Assembly (NCBI GenBank): GCA_964304625.1
Contig: OZ199840.1
Location: 8,742,001 to 8,806,000 of the forward strand
Length of the DNA: 64,000 nucleotides
Origin: Kudoa neothunni
Taxonomy: Eukaryota > Cnidaria
Direction of reading: 5' to 3'
Below, in pieces: positions 12,267 through 25,289 of this stretch; position 1 is the first letter of the stretch, and every line of letters begins with the position of its first letter. Below the pieces are notes generated by a model. The model saw only the letters and a program-made list of their open reading frames with translations. It was not told where the DNA came from and made no database searches. The position numbers and the translations under genes were made by a program.

Positions 12267-14752
12267 TAATGATGTTTAATGCAGCTGATGGTATTATTTA
12301 ATATTAAAATAATTGCATGAATGGACGAATATGTTATATTGCTTACCAATGAATGCCTACCGAAGAATTATTAAATTCTTCATTATCAGTTGACTTCATC
12401 AAATGAATAAACTCTATTACATAGTATGCATCTAATTTAATTTTCATTGGTCCATATTAAAATAAAAACCAAAATTGACCAATAATATTTATATATGAAG
12501 TAATTTAGCCGAGAACAGGCTTTTGAAACACAATAAGTTGCAAAATTATATTGTAGAAATTTTATGGAACTTAACAATATCTAGAACTGCCTGATCATAT
12601 AAAACATTATGGATTAAAAATTAAATGAATACTTTAGTGGATACATTGGTTAATATAACTGTTTAATCGGGTCTAATTGAGTTTGATTTATGTAAAAAAT
12701 TGTTTGATTCCGAACACTAATCCTATTGATAAAAGCTTTCTTAAACTGCAAAACAAATTGTATATTTTTTACAATTAAAAAAATTCCGTTTGTGTTATAA
12801 AATCAAAAAAGTATACATAAACATTCTAAAAGTATTTTACACACCCCTTGTCCTATTATTTACATCAATACTGAGATTCCCAATATGAAACATTAATTAT
12901 GCGTCATGATATAAGTACATGTTAATCAAGCTTAACTAAGTTCAACTTTATATTTAAAACTGAAAATAATTACAATACTGAAAAATAAACAATACAAATA
13001 AGTTGATTTGGGAAAAAATGAATACTTACATATCTCGAATTTTTACAAATTATTCCATTTTAGGAAACCAAAAAATATAAATTAGAGTAATTAAGAATAG
13101 TCACAAGTAATGAAATATTAGCTAATAGAATAATAAACTAAAAAAATCAATCTGAATAATAATAGCAAAATTATTTAATTTTATAGTTTATTATTTGTAA
13201 ATTGGTAAAGTTTCAATATCGATATTCTTGTTTAAGAGTAGTTAATAATCAATTAATTAAACAAACCTCAGTATTTAAATATTCCGATGTGCATGTTTTA
13301 AACATCACGAATAATTTTTTAACCTGATATCACATATCCATTGATTTATTTAATTATTTTAAAATTAATTTTGGTATAATCTTTATATGAAAATATTTTT
13401 TGTACGAATTAGAAGCATCTCGTGTGGTTTTAGCTCGAACGTGAGATTGATAACAAGAATTATTTTAAATTTTTATATTATTTATACAAATAAAAACCTT
13501 ATTTAAATATAAATACATATATATTAAATTAGTTAAGGTAAGAATTAAACAGAAAAATAAATATCGCGATATTGACCATCAAAGATTTCGAACGCAAATA
13601 TTCGATGGTATATGGATGGTGACAATTATTATTTACCATATAATATACATATAAATATAATATCAACTTACACTCTTCTAATAAATTATATTCAAGAACT
13701 AATTCATCAATTAAAAATATCACGTAATCTTTGGTGTATTGCAAACGAGACGGATAATTCAAACGGGATAATCGCTAGCCGCTTATAAAATGTAACTAGG
13801 ACAATCAAAATGTAAAAATAATTGATAATTCAATTATTTTAAAGTCATATTTAGGTGCTATGTTACTAATGTTATAAAGTTTATAAAGTACGAATTAAAC
13901 TTTCTACATATTGATTAATTTAATTTTCGTCGCGATATTACGTACTACCCTTAAGTTAGTTTACATAAATTTATAATTTATAAACAAATATAAACGAACA
14001 ATTTTGTTATTATAAATTCCTGAGCTTAGGTAAATAGTTCAAATTATGTTTTACACAATTATACTTATTATTATATTGTTTTAAAGGAAGGACTCTATAT
14101 CACGGTAACTTATAGGGATCGGGGACATGTTGCGCAACATCGAGATCTTATTGTGATTTCTAGAAATGACCATCGCCAGTCTGGAAAATATGACATGGTT
14201 TTATTTATTCTGCTTCTATTATGTCGATTAATAATGAAATTTGATATAGACTAAACGCGTGTAACGTAGTTTTTATATTATTTAATATTATCTTATTTAC
14301 CTAGGTATGAGTAATGTGAGTTCAACACACAATAAAGTTCTATGAATATTCTAAAATTTTCTGGTTAAATTTTTGTAAAATGTATAATATTAATATTAAA
14401 TAACTACGATATATATTGATTTAAATGCAATTTAGATTACTTTAATAATATTTTTTGTGAATTATAAAAACTAATTTTATCACGGATGGATGACACTTGA
14501 AATGTCACTAGGAGTATTTATCATTGTGTCTTATAAATGTTTGTATTTAAAAGGAACCATAAATCATTAGCTATATTCAATCCAAAGATAATTAGGTTAT
14601 CTTCATGAGGAGAGAGTTTTCCAAAAAAAAATGCTTGTGTTTAAAAAGAGAGTAATTTAAGTAGTAAGTTATATAAGTGAAAATATTGTTCTTTGGGGTA
14701 AAATTATAAAATTAATAAGCTAAGATATAAATAAATAGAGATGATATGTGGG
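12267..14752. other. Long AT-rich intergenic region
   Basis: No recognisable gene. A 77-codon open frame on the minus strand (13529-13762) begins like coding sequence but has no usable acceptor and no recognisable homology. Confidence 0.5.
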
Positions 14753-17668
14753 TTAGTCATTTTTCTTTTTTCCGATGAAGAATGCGATTCCCCCTATCAA
14801 AAGTACCACTCCTGCAACAGCTGATACGATTATTCTATCTATAAATTAAACAACTCAAATAACAAAAATTAATACATCATTTTCATGTTTGACCTAAAAT
14901 CAAAATTTCGTTATATTGTTTATATACAATAATTTAGTAGTAAAATTACTTTGCACTACTTTTTTCACCTAAAGAAAATAATACAAAAATAATTTTTAAT
15001 TTATTTAATACCTTGATTTATTGCAGCAGTTCCGTAATATGTCGGATCAGACTCCAAGTATACGATTAAGTGATAATTGTTTGATTCTGGCAAATTATCA
15101 ATGGTGAATCTTGCACATTTGGAAACTTGGTGCATTTAGAATTCCGCGCCATGCATGATCTCACAATTAATTGTGATTTTGCACTTGTATTTTTTAGTTC
15201 CCATTTACATTTTGACTGTTCGTTCACTTTTGTCGAATGATGAGTTTCCACTGTGAATGTAGTTCCATCTCGTGTTATTGAAACGTCTAATACTTTATTA
15301 GTGTCTGTTGGATTTTCTTTAGGCTTATCTAATCGTTGATTAATACAGATAAATTTGAAATTAAAATTTTTACTTGAAGGGATATCAATTGTTTGTTGTG
15401 TAGATTTTCCTGTGGCAGTCACCAAAACTCTGTATTCATGGTTTGGGTCGTAGTCGGTGTTGAATACAATAGATTTGCATGATGGCATATTTTGACATGT
15501 CTTTGAAGTGTTATCATTAGTTTGAGCAGTATTTGCTGTTGTTGTGTCTCCTGCTCTAGCTATACTTACTACCTCTGATTTTGATCTAATTGCAGCATTT
15601 TGAGGAATTTGAGGAGAATTTTGAGAAGACTCGGGAGGACGTAGGAGTAGGTGGATTAGTTGAGACAGGGGCAGGGCACACAAATATCGATTCATAATCA
15701 TTACCCTTTTTAATTTTTACATCGTATTCACACAGGGCTGGAGTTTTTTGTTGCATTCAATTCGAATCCTTCCATATTAAATCTATGAGTAATTGATAGT
15801 GTATCCAACTCTAATGAAATTTGATCTAATAAAAATAAAACAAAATTAACTTACGAGTTTCAACTCCATTATAAATATGTTCCGCATAATCTTTATGAGC
15901 AACTACTTTAATGTCATATTGAACACTAGGTTCTAGACCAATGATTTTTTTTAGTATCCTTACAAAAGCCCCTACATGGATTGCTGTCTTCGCATGACGC
16001 AGGATAAAAACTGTCTTTTCCAGACAAACTTATATGATATTCACATGTTGGTTCCGTTGCTTTAACATTGCTTACCGCACCATCAACAGCTTTAAGGGAT
16101 GCATCAGATGCTGTTGTTGTTGGAGTTGTAGCCAAGTAAGTGTTTTGAGCGCCATTTCTTAATAAATATTAATATTGTCTGAAACATTAAATATATTTAC
16201 TTGTTCTATAGAATATTTTTTCTTTAAAATCTGCTGGGTTTGTGATTCCGATTTCAGCCACTTCAATAATATATGCCCTTCCAGCATCAAGACCTTTTAC
16301 GACTAACTTTGAGCCGTCTTTTTTGCAATTTCCACTACTACCAGTTATCGTACTACCGTCAGCACAAGTAGTAGTTGTTGCAGTTGGTTCAATACTGTCA
16401 GCAACGTAATGAGTGAGAGTAGGGGTTCCACTGTTCTCTTTTAAAAGTCCTGAGTTAAATGTAACACCAATAGCTGTGTAAGCTGATAATAGTCCTTCTG
16501 TTGGTTCAGTAATCGCTAAATAAATTCATTATGTTTATACTTTTTATTTCGCTTTTTATTACAATATTTATTTTGGATATAGCCGTCATAGGTTTTACCA
16601 GTTTGTTCTGTTAAGATATGATGCCTTGTTTGGATTACAACGCTGTAGACCAATTTTGCTGCAGATACAGTCAAAGTAACATTTTTACAGGGGGCATAGC
16701 AGTTCACCGTCACTATTACCACACTTCGATTCGTATGCATCATTAGCTGCGGTGGTCGCAGCATCTTTAACTCGAAAGACACAAATTTCATGGGATGGGT
16801 TATTAGTAAATTTTAAAGTGATTTTGTTATCTCCAGTATTTTTAGAAACATAAAATTGTGGCTTGTAAATTTCAATGGTGCTTTTCATGTATTCATTAGG
16901 CATGTTATAAAAAAAGCTTGGATAATTTTGACACCTCATTTCATAATGTGGAATTAAGAGATCAAAATCAACTGTATTAGCTTGGTTTTCAGTGTCACAG
17001 TTACCAACTTGTGTTCCATCGTTATATTTCATATCTTTATAGTGGATTGGACAGACCACTGGTGTGCATGTTTTTGCACCCAATTTGAGCTTTTTTTGAA
17101 TTGTCAGTAGAAATAGAAATTTGTGGGTCAATAATTAATGCTAAATTTAAATTGATTATTAATAAAATTTAAAATCAAAGTTACGTATTGCTAAACCAAA
17201 CACCTTGCCACCCTTCGTTTGAGATTGTGTATTAACGGCCTCTGCGTTAGCTCCAGCAAAAATGTAAATATATTGGGTTCTGGGAGACAACGTATCAAAA
17301 GCTATTTTTATATCGTCCCCAGCACATGTTCTAACACATTTGTTGCTGGATTCCCCTCCAGTGTTTCCCTCCGGACATGCGTTGATTTCGGCAAATGCAA
17401 TAGCTTCGTTATTTATATTAGATTTCCTGATGCGGACACGTCTTGCCTTTTGCTGTATAAGTACTTCCACCTAAGACGAGTTGAACCTTTAATGGATCTG
17501 CAGCAGTATCTTTCACAATTTGATATTTCACAGTCTCAGTTGGGGCAGCAGGAACTGGGGATACTTCCTCACAAAGTTTTTCTTTAATAAGAACTATAAT
17601 AAATTTTATAAGTATGAAGAACCAAATAAATTACTCAATATGTAAAATACGTTTAGAACTATCATCAT
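14753..17668 (-). pseudogene. Tandem copy 3 of the FN3-like membrane protein, heavily disrupted
   Basis: All eight exon positions can be aligned with copy 1: 17668-17635, 17593-17185, 17140-16563, 16515-16201, 16157-15855, 15810-15012, 14968-14950, 14834-14753. The signal peptide begins MMIVLNVFYIL. Roughly eight frame changes are spread over exons 2, 3, 5 and 6, most in homopolymers, plus an 8-base deletion in exon 6. Exon 4 and the TM/tail exon remain in frame. The last intron differs from copies 1 and 2 at only two positions. Homology to the other copies stops close to the stop codon, which here is TAA instead of TAG. This is the most decayed member of the array. Confidence 0.8.
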
Positions 17669-17896
17669 TAGAGATAATATATGAAGAAGAACGTATTATT
17701 AAAAATCCAAAATATCGGTTGAATATGATGAATATGGATCATGCTAATTAATGAATGCTTTCATATGTATTATTGAATTCATATTAATCACTAAATGATT
17801 AAAAGACATTATATAATTATTTAGAATAAGACATAAACTTTAAGTTTAATTTAGCGTTATATTGATATTAATATAAATAAATATTTTATTCGTCTA

Positions 17897-18547
17897 CAGT
17901 AGGGTGACGTGTGGTTCGTAGTGAAGTTAGTTCGTAATCTGAGAAAATGTTACAAAATTAACCTAAAAATAAGATTATAAAAGTTATATAGTTCTTAAAC
18001 TATTTAAAAACATTTATTTGACCATTAAGAATATAAATAAAATATTTTTTAATTAATTATGTTATTTATGGATTATTTTGTAGCGAATTGTGGTTCGTAA
18101 CCTTTCAGGTGCGTTGAGATCTTTGTTTTCGATTGATGACGAAATAGAGAACAGAAATATAAAATGAAGTTACGGTTTTAAAAGAGAAATATGAAACAAT
18201 ATTGAAAATGATGCTAATAGTAATGTTATAGGTGATGGCAACTGTAACATAGATGATAATTTACATAAATTGGACGACAGACAACGAAAAAATATTCCAT
18301 CCAAAATTTCTTTTTACATTTGTCTGATGTAAGACATTACTTGGAATACCATGGTTAAATAGCTGTAAACATCTAACGAATATTAAACAAGAATTAAACA
18401 TTATAATTGTCAGGAAACTTAAAAATATTATTATAACTGAGTAATTTCCCCCCAAATAATCTATCAATATAGTTGATTTATAGCATTGTTTCCTCCCTAG
18501 TATAACGCACACAATCTTCGAAATTACGAAGCACCCGTCACCCACTG
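17897..18547. mobile_element. Tc1/mariner-like non-autonomous element
   Basis: The left end CAGTAGGGTGACGTGTGGTT and the reverse complement of the right end CAGTGGGTGACGGGTGCTTC are imperfect terminal inverted repeats of about 24 bp. TA dinucleotides flank both sides (17895-17896 and 18548-18549), as expected for Tc1/mariner target-site duplication. The 651-bp interior shows no transposase motifs; an open stretch on the minus strand at 18261-18545 is hydrophobic and unrecognised. Confidence 0.65.
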
Positions 18548-18549
18548 TA

Positions 18550-20520
18550 TTAAATATTTATACCTACAAAAATTTCAAACTCTCGAAATATGTATCAATA
18601 TATTATTAAAAAGCCGTAAGATCTTGTTCGTCCAAATATTTTTCGAACATTGCATAAAAAAGGTAATAATTTTTCAATTATTATAAATATTTTTTTAAAA
18701 GATATGATATTCTAATTATATTCGAGCCATAACTAATGGAAATATCTGATCCGACATAGGTGATCATCTAATTCATACTTATCATCAATATTAGAATAAT
18801 TTAAATAGTAAAATATTATCTTAAATATGAACATAAATAAAAATTCACGTTAGCAATATCCCATTAGTTTACCAAAAATATAAAATACCTTTTTCTTTAA
18901 AATCTTTATGAATTATATTTATTCTCTATGTTTTGTTAAGTATGGGTGATAATATAAAAATATACTTTCTCTTTCAATCATATTTCCTTATTAATATTAT
19001 AACAATAGCTATTTTTATTTATCATCATTTATACTACAATAAACAACTTGTTGTAATTAATAATCGGATGTCAAACGAAAAAACTGATTCATCTATATCA
19101 GTGGACTGAAATCATCAAATAAAAGTTCAATTCTTGGTAAATAATAATTTTCAGCAAAACGATACAACAATCCATTTAGTTATATTTCAATTGGTTTATT
19201 TAATATTTATTTACTTATAAATTACTCTATTATTTGATTCATGTTTATCATTAAAAATAGTCCAAATTTTATATTTTTTCTGTAATTTTAATGAAAAAAT
19301 CTAATCTAATAATTATTAATCATAAATACATTATCTTAAATCTTAAAGTTTTTATTAATAAATATGTTGACATAATTGTTCATATAGTACAATTTTTATG
19401 TTAAATTAAGAATTTTATTCCCTTCCCATTGGAAACTCCTCAGCTGATCATTATTTTTTAGTTAACATGGTTTTTATAAGTTAAAAAAAAATCAGTAGCC
19501 TAAAATAAAAACTGTTTAAAAATTTTCTAAATCAACATAACTAATTCCTACGTATAAGTAAGTAAACTAAATGCGACAACGTAAGTAATGGCGAACTATT
19601 CGTTCAGTAAATACAAGCCCCATTTTTAAGGTAATTCTTAGGGATATCAAGATAATTCGATTGATATTATTTACGTTAATCCTAATAATTTCTAAATAGA
19701 CTTCAAACTAATCCATATCAGCTGGATTTTTGTCCATTAGAATTTAATTTTGAAGCATTTGGGACATTAAATTACAGAGCGTTCACAAAGACGTAGCGTG
19801 AAGATACGATCAAAAAATCTCGTAACTTTATTTTTAATTTTGAATTAAAAATAGAATATTCCTTAATGTATGGACACCACAATCAAAGATAGAAAGCGAA
19901 TCAAAGGTTTTAAAGTTCTCGCTGCGAAACAACGCATTAGATTTAATATTTAACCAATATATCTCCCATTTAAAAGTTTTTATTTCAATATCACGTGAAT
20001 AAGCTTGTGAATAAAATAATAATGGCTAAATATCAGTGCTGAGTTCATTCGATGTATACTGCTACAACAACCGCTTAATAAGTTATTCATTAAAATCTAA
20101 GATTCTCAAAAATTATGCAAATTAATTCAAATAAAATAACTAAGATGAAATAATCTACCTGCAAGTAAATTATTCATAAATTATTGTAAAATAATGAAAA
20201 CCATACATTTAACCAAATACTATCATTTCTGGGTAAATATTATTCTATAAAGCACACTGAATTTCACCCGACAGAATTTAATAATTCGTCGTATAATAGC
20301 AATTCGAATCTTAGAAATTGGCAGTCAAAACTTTTTTATGGAATAATTTACGACAATTCAACAAAATTATGTTTTCAGTTCTAATATTGGAAATTATTCT
20401 GTAGCAGCTCGTAAAAGAACACGAAATTAGAACTTAAATCTTTCAAATTTTAAAAAATGTTACTACAATTCATAAATTAATTTTATATGCATAACCAAAG
20501 AGCAAAAATAATCACAGAAA
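18550..20520. other. AT-rich intergenic DNA
   Basis: No gene, repeat or element is supported in this 2-kb stretch. Confidence 0.5.
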
Positions 20521-20533
20521 CGCATTGTCATCA

Positions 20534-20545
20534 TGCACATGCGCA
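20534..20545. promoter_or_regulatory. NRF-1-like palindrome upstream of TRAP-beta
   Basis: TGCACATGCGCA lies about 50-60 bp before the TRAP-beta start. It resembles the NRF-1 site YGCGCAYGCGCR and stands out in this AT-rich context. Confidence 0.4.
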
Positions 20546-20593
20546 ATTAACACAAGTTCAATAGCAATAAGTTATCGTTCGTAGTTGTACAAA

Positions 20594-21365
20594 ATGAGGG
20601 TTGAGGTTGACTGGAAAGATATTTTTGGTTATTGTATTGTCTCTATCAAACGTATTTTGTGATGACGAGGTGGTGGCTGAGGATGAAACCATAAATGATG
20701 CAATAGATCAACACTCATCATTGTACATGCTAGCAACTAAATATATTAATGCACCAGTGATGGCCAAAAAAGTGCCATTCACTGTGATCTACACTATTTA
20801 CAATATTGGGAATATGTACGTTGCATTTTGAGAAATTCGTTTATTGTTTGATCAGCCAATTAAATCGATTTATTTAGCAAATTGCAAGCCATCAAATTAA
20901 CGGATACATCGTTTGCCAAAGACAAATTCATATTTCACAAAGGAAATATAGTGGCTAGTTGGGATATGATTTTACCTGGAGAGAGTGTGTCTTTTGCTAC
21001 AGTGCTCGAAGCTAAACCACACGTGAAAGCTCATAATGTCACTGCAGCAGTAGTTAAATATTCGGTGGAATCTTCAGACCAAGAAATGGTTAATTATTTC
21101 CGTAGAATTTAATTTAAAATTTCGTTGTTATTCAGGTTATGAGAACCAGTGGTCACGATCGCCTGATTCTCATGGACACCTCAACTTACTATAGAAGATA
21201 CTCCTCGCATGCAGTAGTTAATTCATGTTGTCTATTGGTTAATAATTGTTGTTATAGTTCCAGTGGATAGTATTGGCGGTATTGGTTGTTATTCTGTTAG
21301 CAGGTCCATACATCGGATTGAAGAATCTCAACCAGAAATTCAATCTAAAGCCTAAAACTCTCTGA
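20594..21365 (+). CDS. SSR2: Translocon-associated protein subunit beta (TRAP-beta)
   Basis: TRAP-beta is a single-pass ER membrane subunit of the TRAP complex, which assists Sec61 translocation. Exons are 20594/20601-20815, 20878-21088, 21136-21213 and 21258-21365, with introns of 62, 47 and 44 nt and compatible phases. The mature protein shows TIYNIGN joined to IKLQAIKLTDTSF, matching the human YN-GS..L-V-L-D-SF block. A late TM helix follows (WIVLAVLVVILLAGPYIG) with a basic tail. From 20601 the product is 203 residues, against 183 in human. The signal peptide (LTGKIFLVIVLSLSNVFC) is in frame from TTG 20601, but the nearest ATG (20594) is one base out of frame across a GGG run. The true start may be spliced in from upstream, or one base may be an assembly error. 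Confidence 0.9.
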
Positions 21366-21937
21366 CAATTTGATTTTTTGCAAAAAAAGCTATCTAATGC
21401 TCAATTCGTTATATGATTTTTATTAAGGTTTATACTTGATAAATTGTTTTCATTGCTAAAAATCCCATCAAATATGTTACAGAATAATTTTCTAAATTAA
21501 GGGAACTAAGTTTGTAGGTTTGAGAAATAGTTACATTTTTTCGTTTAAAAGTGAAAATAAAAGACGTTTGTGATGTTCTATTTTTGCGGTAATTATTGTA
21601 GCAATATTAAGTGGGTTATGATTACGTAGGGGAGTTTCTCATTTTTATATCATACGATAGTAGGTTGGTACTAGGAATTTTTATATTTTACACTCATGAA
21701 CTACAGATTTTTACTTGAAATTCACTTTATCGATTATTTTTCTGGCTCAATTTTTAATCAGATACATTAAAAATATTTCGACGAAATTGAATAATTAGAT
21801 AAGAATTAATACCATATCTGAAAAGGAGAATAGGAAAATACAACTTAAATGCATATTCCAAACAAACGTCTATTTATTCTAAAAATAATCTCTTATCCAT
21901 GATAAACATGCAAAAATATAATTTAGGTTTTTCATAA

Positions 21938-21959
21938 ATTCTCGCGCATGCGCGAGAAT
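21938..21959. repeat. Perfect 22-bp GC-rich palindrome
   Basis: The two halves, ATTCTCGCGCA and TGCGCGAGAAT, are exact reverse complements. The core CGCGCATGCGCG fits a full NRF-1-type site. It lies about 570 bp downstream of the TRAP-beta stop. Confidence 0.6.
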
Positions 21960-22539
21960 GTCACCATTACATTTAAACTGCTCTGAATTTCCTCTTCAAA
22001 TTAAGATATCGATTATTTGGTAAGAGAATCCAATAGTATATATTGATTTTTAGTTTATAAAATTTTTGATTTAAATATGAACGATAGAATATACTTTAAT
22101 CGCCATGTTTGTGACTAAATTGTTTTTGAAAAGTAGAAAATCAATTTACAAATTAATCATTAAAATTAATAAACGTAAAATGAATGATTTCTAATTAAAG
22201 CAATAATTTTTGTTTAAATGGCGAAGATTTATAATAAATATACATACATATTTGTTTACACAAAATGATTCAATACTATTGAAAAAGGACAAAATAATTT
22301 TATTGGATTTAAACACTGTTTTTTACAGCTTACGTAGCTGTATACACTTATGTTATTTATTCTTAATCATGATACGATTAAGAATATAAAAAATTGGTAG
22401 AAGATAATATTTAATCCTAACTTGAATTTACGCATGCGCACCAGAACTTCCTAATTTCAGCAACTTTACATACAAAACTGTTTACATATACATATACATA
22501 TATATATATATATATGTATATATTTTAAAGTCTGCTCTA

Positions 22540-22592
22540 TCTAATTATTTCTGGTCGGCAAAAGCGAAGCGTTAGGCTCCGAAATAATTAGA
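22540..22592. repeat. Inverted repeat with GC-rich loop
   Basis: TCTAATTATTTC (22540-22551) and GAAATAATTAGA (22581-22592) are exact 12-bp reverse complements around a 29-nt loop that is richer in G and C than the flanks. Function is unknown. Confidence 0.5.
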
Positions 22593-23289
22593 ATTAGATA
22601 CAGTCAAAACCAGTGCCACCTCAATATTAGCCACTTCTAAAAAATACGAATGATTGAATACACCTTTAAAAATTGACCTCGAGATTTCGATTAATATTTT
22701 TATATTTAAAATGATAGACGAAAATTATTAAAGTGATAAAATTTTATTCTTTAAATGAATTTTGTAATCCGGTCAATCGTAGAGTGGATTAAAGAAAGCA
22801 TTCGAAACGTGGCGTTTCATGCAAATAATTTGCAGCAATTATTTGTTAAGTGATAATTTCTCTCAAAAAATCATGAAACACTTTTTGAGGTTAAAGAATT
22901 CAACGTTTATGTAATATTTCGTTAATCCATATTTGACTATTGACTATTATACATATGCATTATGCATAAGAGAAATTAATGTTTTGTTGTATCTCTGTTA
23001 AATTATTAGAAAGCTTGGGGGAGAAATATTTAAATCGATATTATTTAATACATTATTTAGACACAACAAGGATTCAAGATAACGCCTAATCTCTTGCGAA
23101 ATAATTGAATATTTTCCAATTAGAGTTAATTTAGTGGGTTCAAATTTTAAGTTTATTATACTCAAATCAATCGAGTCGTGGTCGAACACAATAAAAAAAT
23201 CACTTGAAAACAACACTTAAAAAACAAATGAAACATTAATTTAACCGTTTGAATACAGACTGTTTCGGTTTGGTTATACGATTCAAAAT

Positions 23290-24377
23290 GGATGGTTTAC
23301 CTACGCCAGACTCGGACAAGTGATTTTGTTGAGGATGAGCGCCAAAGTTAAGGCGTCCATTCAATCTACTGGGGTATGTAAACGAAATCTAGATGCAAAA
23401 ATTGAAATTGAAAATATTCCAAAACAACCCATTACATTCGTGGAGATGGTTTTTCCATTTTTATTGTTACTTTGATCATGTGCATGGAATTTACTCACGA
23501 ATTTTCGTCCACTAGGTAACACTATTATATCTTTGGTGGGTTTTACGTTTTGTTGAGTGGATGGTTTACCAGCGTTGTTCTCTTGGATGACAGAAATTCA
23601 TTTGAAAATTGATTAATATAATCAATAAATACTTAAATTCATGCGCCCAGTTAAAGTTAACCCCGCCGCCAATTTACTTGAGGAAACTTGACGAGGATTT
23701 GCAGACAATCGACTTAGAATATTACCTTCCGACAAACTACTATCACATCAAACCTCCAAATAAATATTACTGTAGGATTTTTCTACAACAGGCACTCCTT
23801 TGAGCAAAAAAATCACTCGGTTTCAAACATACAACCAACATTGTATTACTTGATATACTTTTATTGTTTGATATGATAGCTGAAGGAGTGGTATAGGTTT
23901 TTGTTGGAGTGTACACTTTTCTGGTGTCACTTCGATAGGTGGTTTGAGCGATAATGTTGGTTGGTAGAGTTGTTGATGTTGATGGAAAAATCTCATTTGA
24001 TGTCTAAGTCCACATTGAACAACCTGATCAATCAAAAAACAAAGCTACCATTGCGATCTTTTGTACCTCCCTCAAAATAGCAATCACATCACCCATAACA
24101 CTCACCCCCAGTTCTTTCAATAACTCCTAACAAAACAGAATCAAACTCCAGCATCAAAATCCACCCAGACTTTATTTAGCATATCAATCATTCCCATATT
24201 CATCCGATGCAATACAAAATTGTTCGCATATCTGAATAGATGTAGTGTGAAAATTGCATTACATAATGTGCCCAGGATTGTGTATTTATACTTTAACGCG
24301 TGATTTTTGGGTATGTTACATGCGCAGAAGAATGAGTACCATTTGTTTCTCTCCGCTGTGGCTGAATCTGTTGACAT
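23290..24377 (-). CDS. C19orf47: C19orf47-like SAM-domain protein
   Basis: Spliced exons 24377-24292, 24231-24171, 24126-24067 and 24023-about 23840 read MSTDSATAERNKWYSFF..., then NHALK/YANNFVLHRMNM, then MLNK/ELLKELGVSVMGDVIAILRE. This follows the human C19orf47 SAM domain block by block (WIQFFKEAGIP; YAVMFVDNRIQ; NELGVTVVGDIIAILK). Introns of 60, 44 and 43 nt are in phase. The downstream part is less certain. Conceptual pieces at about 23520-23700 (SSSKLAAGLTLTGRM; KDIIVLPSGRKFV) resemble the NKMAAKSAKA and GKYVINMPKG regions of the human protein, but I could not fix those splice sites, so the C-terminal boundary is approximate. The molecular role of this family is poorly known. Confidence 0.65.
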
Positions 24378-24418
24378 TTTGTGGGTGATACGGCCAATGT
24401 GTCTTGGTGTCTGCTTGA

Positions 24419-24428
24419 GCATGCGCAC
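24419..24428. promoter_or_regulatory. NRF-1-like motif upstream of the C19orf47-like gene
   Basis: GCATGCGCAC lies about 42 bp upstream of the minus-strand start at 24377. Confidence 0.4.
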
Positions 24429-24439
24429 AATCAATAAAT

Positions 24440-25280
24440 GAGTTTTATCATTGTGTCACTTTATACTATAAATAATTAAGTTAAATTCATCTACTTATAT
24501 TATTTTTAATATTTCCTATCTGAATAACACAAATACATAGACGTTATGAAGTATTATATATTTATAGTTGAAATTCTTTATTTACTTTAGGAGAGATTTC
24601 ATTCATTAAATTATAAACTGAATAAACTTACGTGAGCGTTTATGTACTAGTTTACATTGATCTCTACATTATGAACATATTTTCCATTTATTCGCTTTAA
24701 ATATAATTATGGTGAATTTTCCCGAGGATTAAAACTATTCCAAGAACATAATTTTATTTCTTTAGCGATTACAGATTTTAAAAATAACCATATTTTTATA
24801 ATTATCAAATGCTACATTAAAAATTGTTAATTACAGACATTAAATTATTTATCAATAGATTTTAGATTTTTAATTATTCGTATATGTACCATCCCAGCTT
24901 TATTTATTTGATATTTATAGGGTTTTCCGAGCTTTAACAACAACACTGTGTCAAGCATTAGCAACACGGTTTCAGGGCTTGCTGCATTAACTAATAAAAG
25001 AAATATTTTGAACTTTTTTAACAAGTCGAGATTAAAGACAAAATTTTTGTACACTACGATAAACGTGATTCAGCCTAAATGAAATAAACTTTACTAAATT
25101 AACACAGCACTAGATGTAACCCAAGATTAATTACAAATCCGCAGTTTTGATGCGCGTATAAAATAATAATGTCAAATCAAGAAGATATAATATATAATTT
25201 TCTTAAAGATTATAAAATTTATATTTATTCCATAATAATTTCTCTGTTGACACATCTGGAAACATATCGAAGAATCTTTC
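24440..25280. other. AT-rich intergenic DNA
   Basis: No supported feature. Confidence 0.5.
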
Positions 25281-25289
25281 GATAGTATC

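Larger units (their letters stand above)
21366..23280. other. AT-rich intergenic DNA with GC-rich palindromes
   Basis: No gene is supported. It holds the perfect palindrome at 21938-21959, a CGCATGCGCA motif at 22431, a (TA/CATA)n run near 22480-22520 and a hairpin-forming pair at 22540-22592. Confidence 0.5.

Noticed and set aside
13529-13762. Minus-strand open frame beginning MNYPSRLQYTKDYVIF
   Set aside because: Looks partly coding, but no acceptor follows the apparent donor and no family is recognisable.
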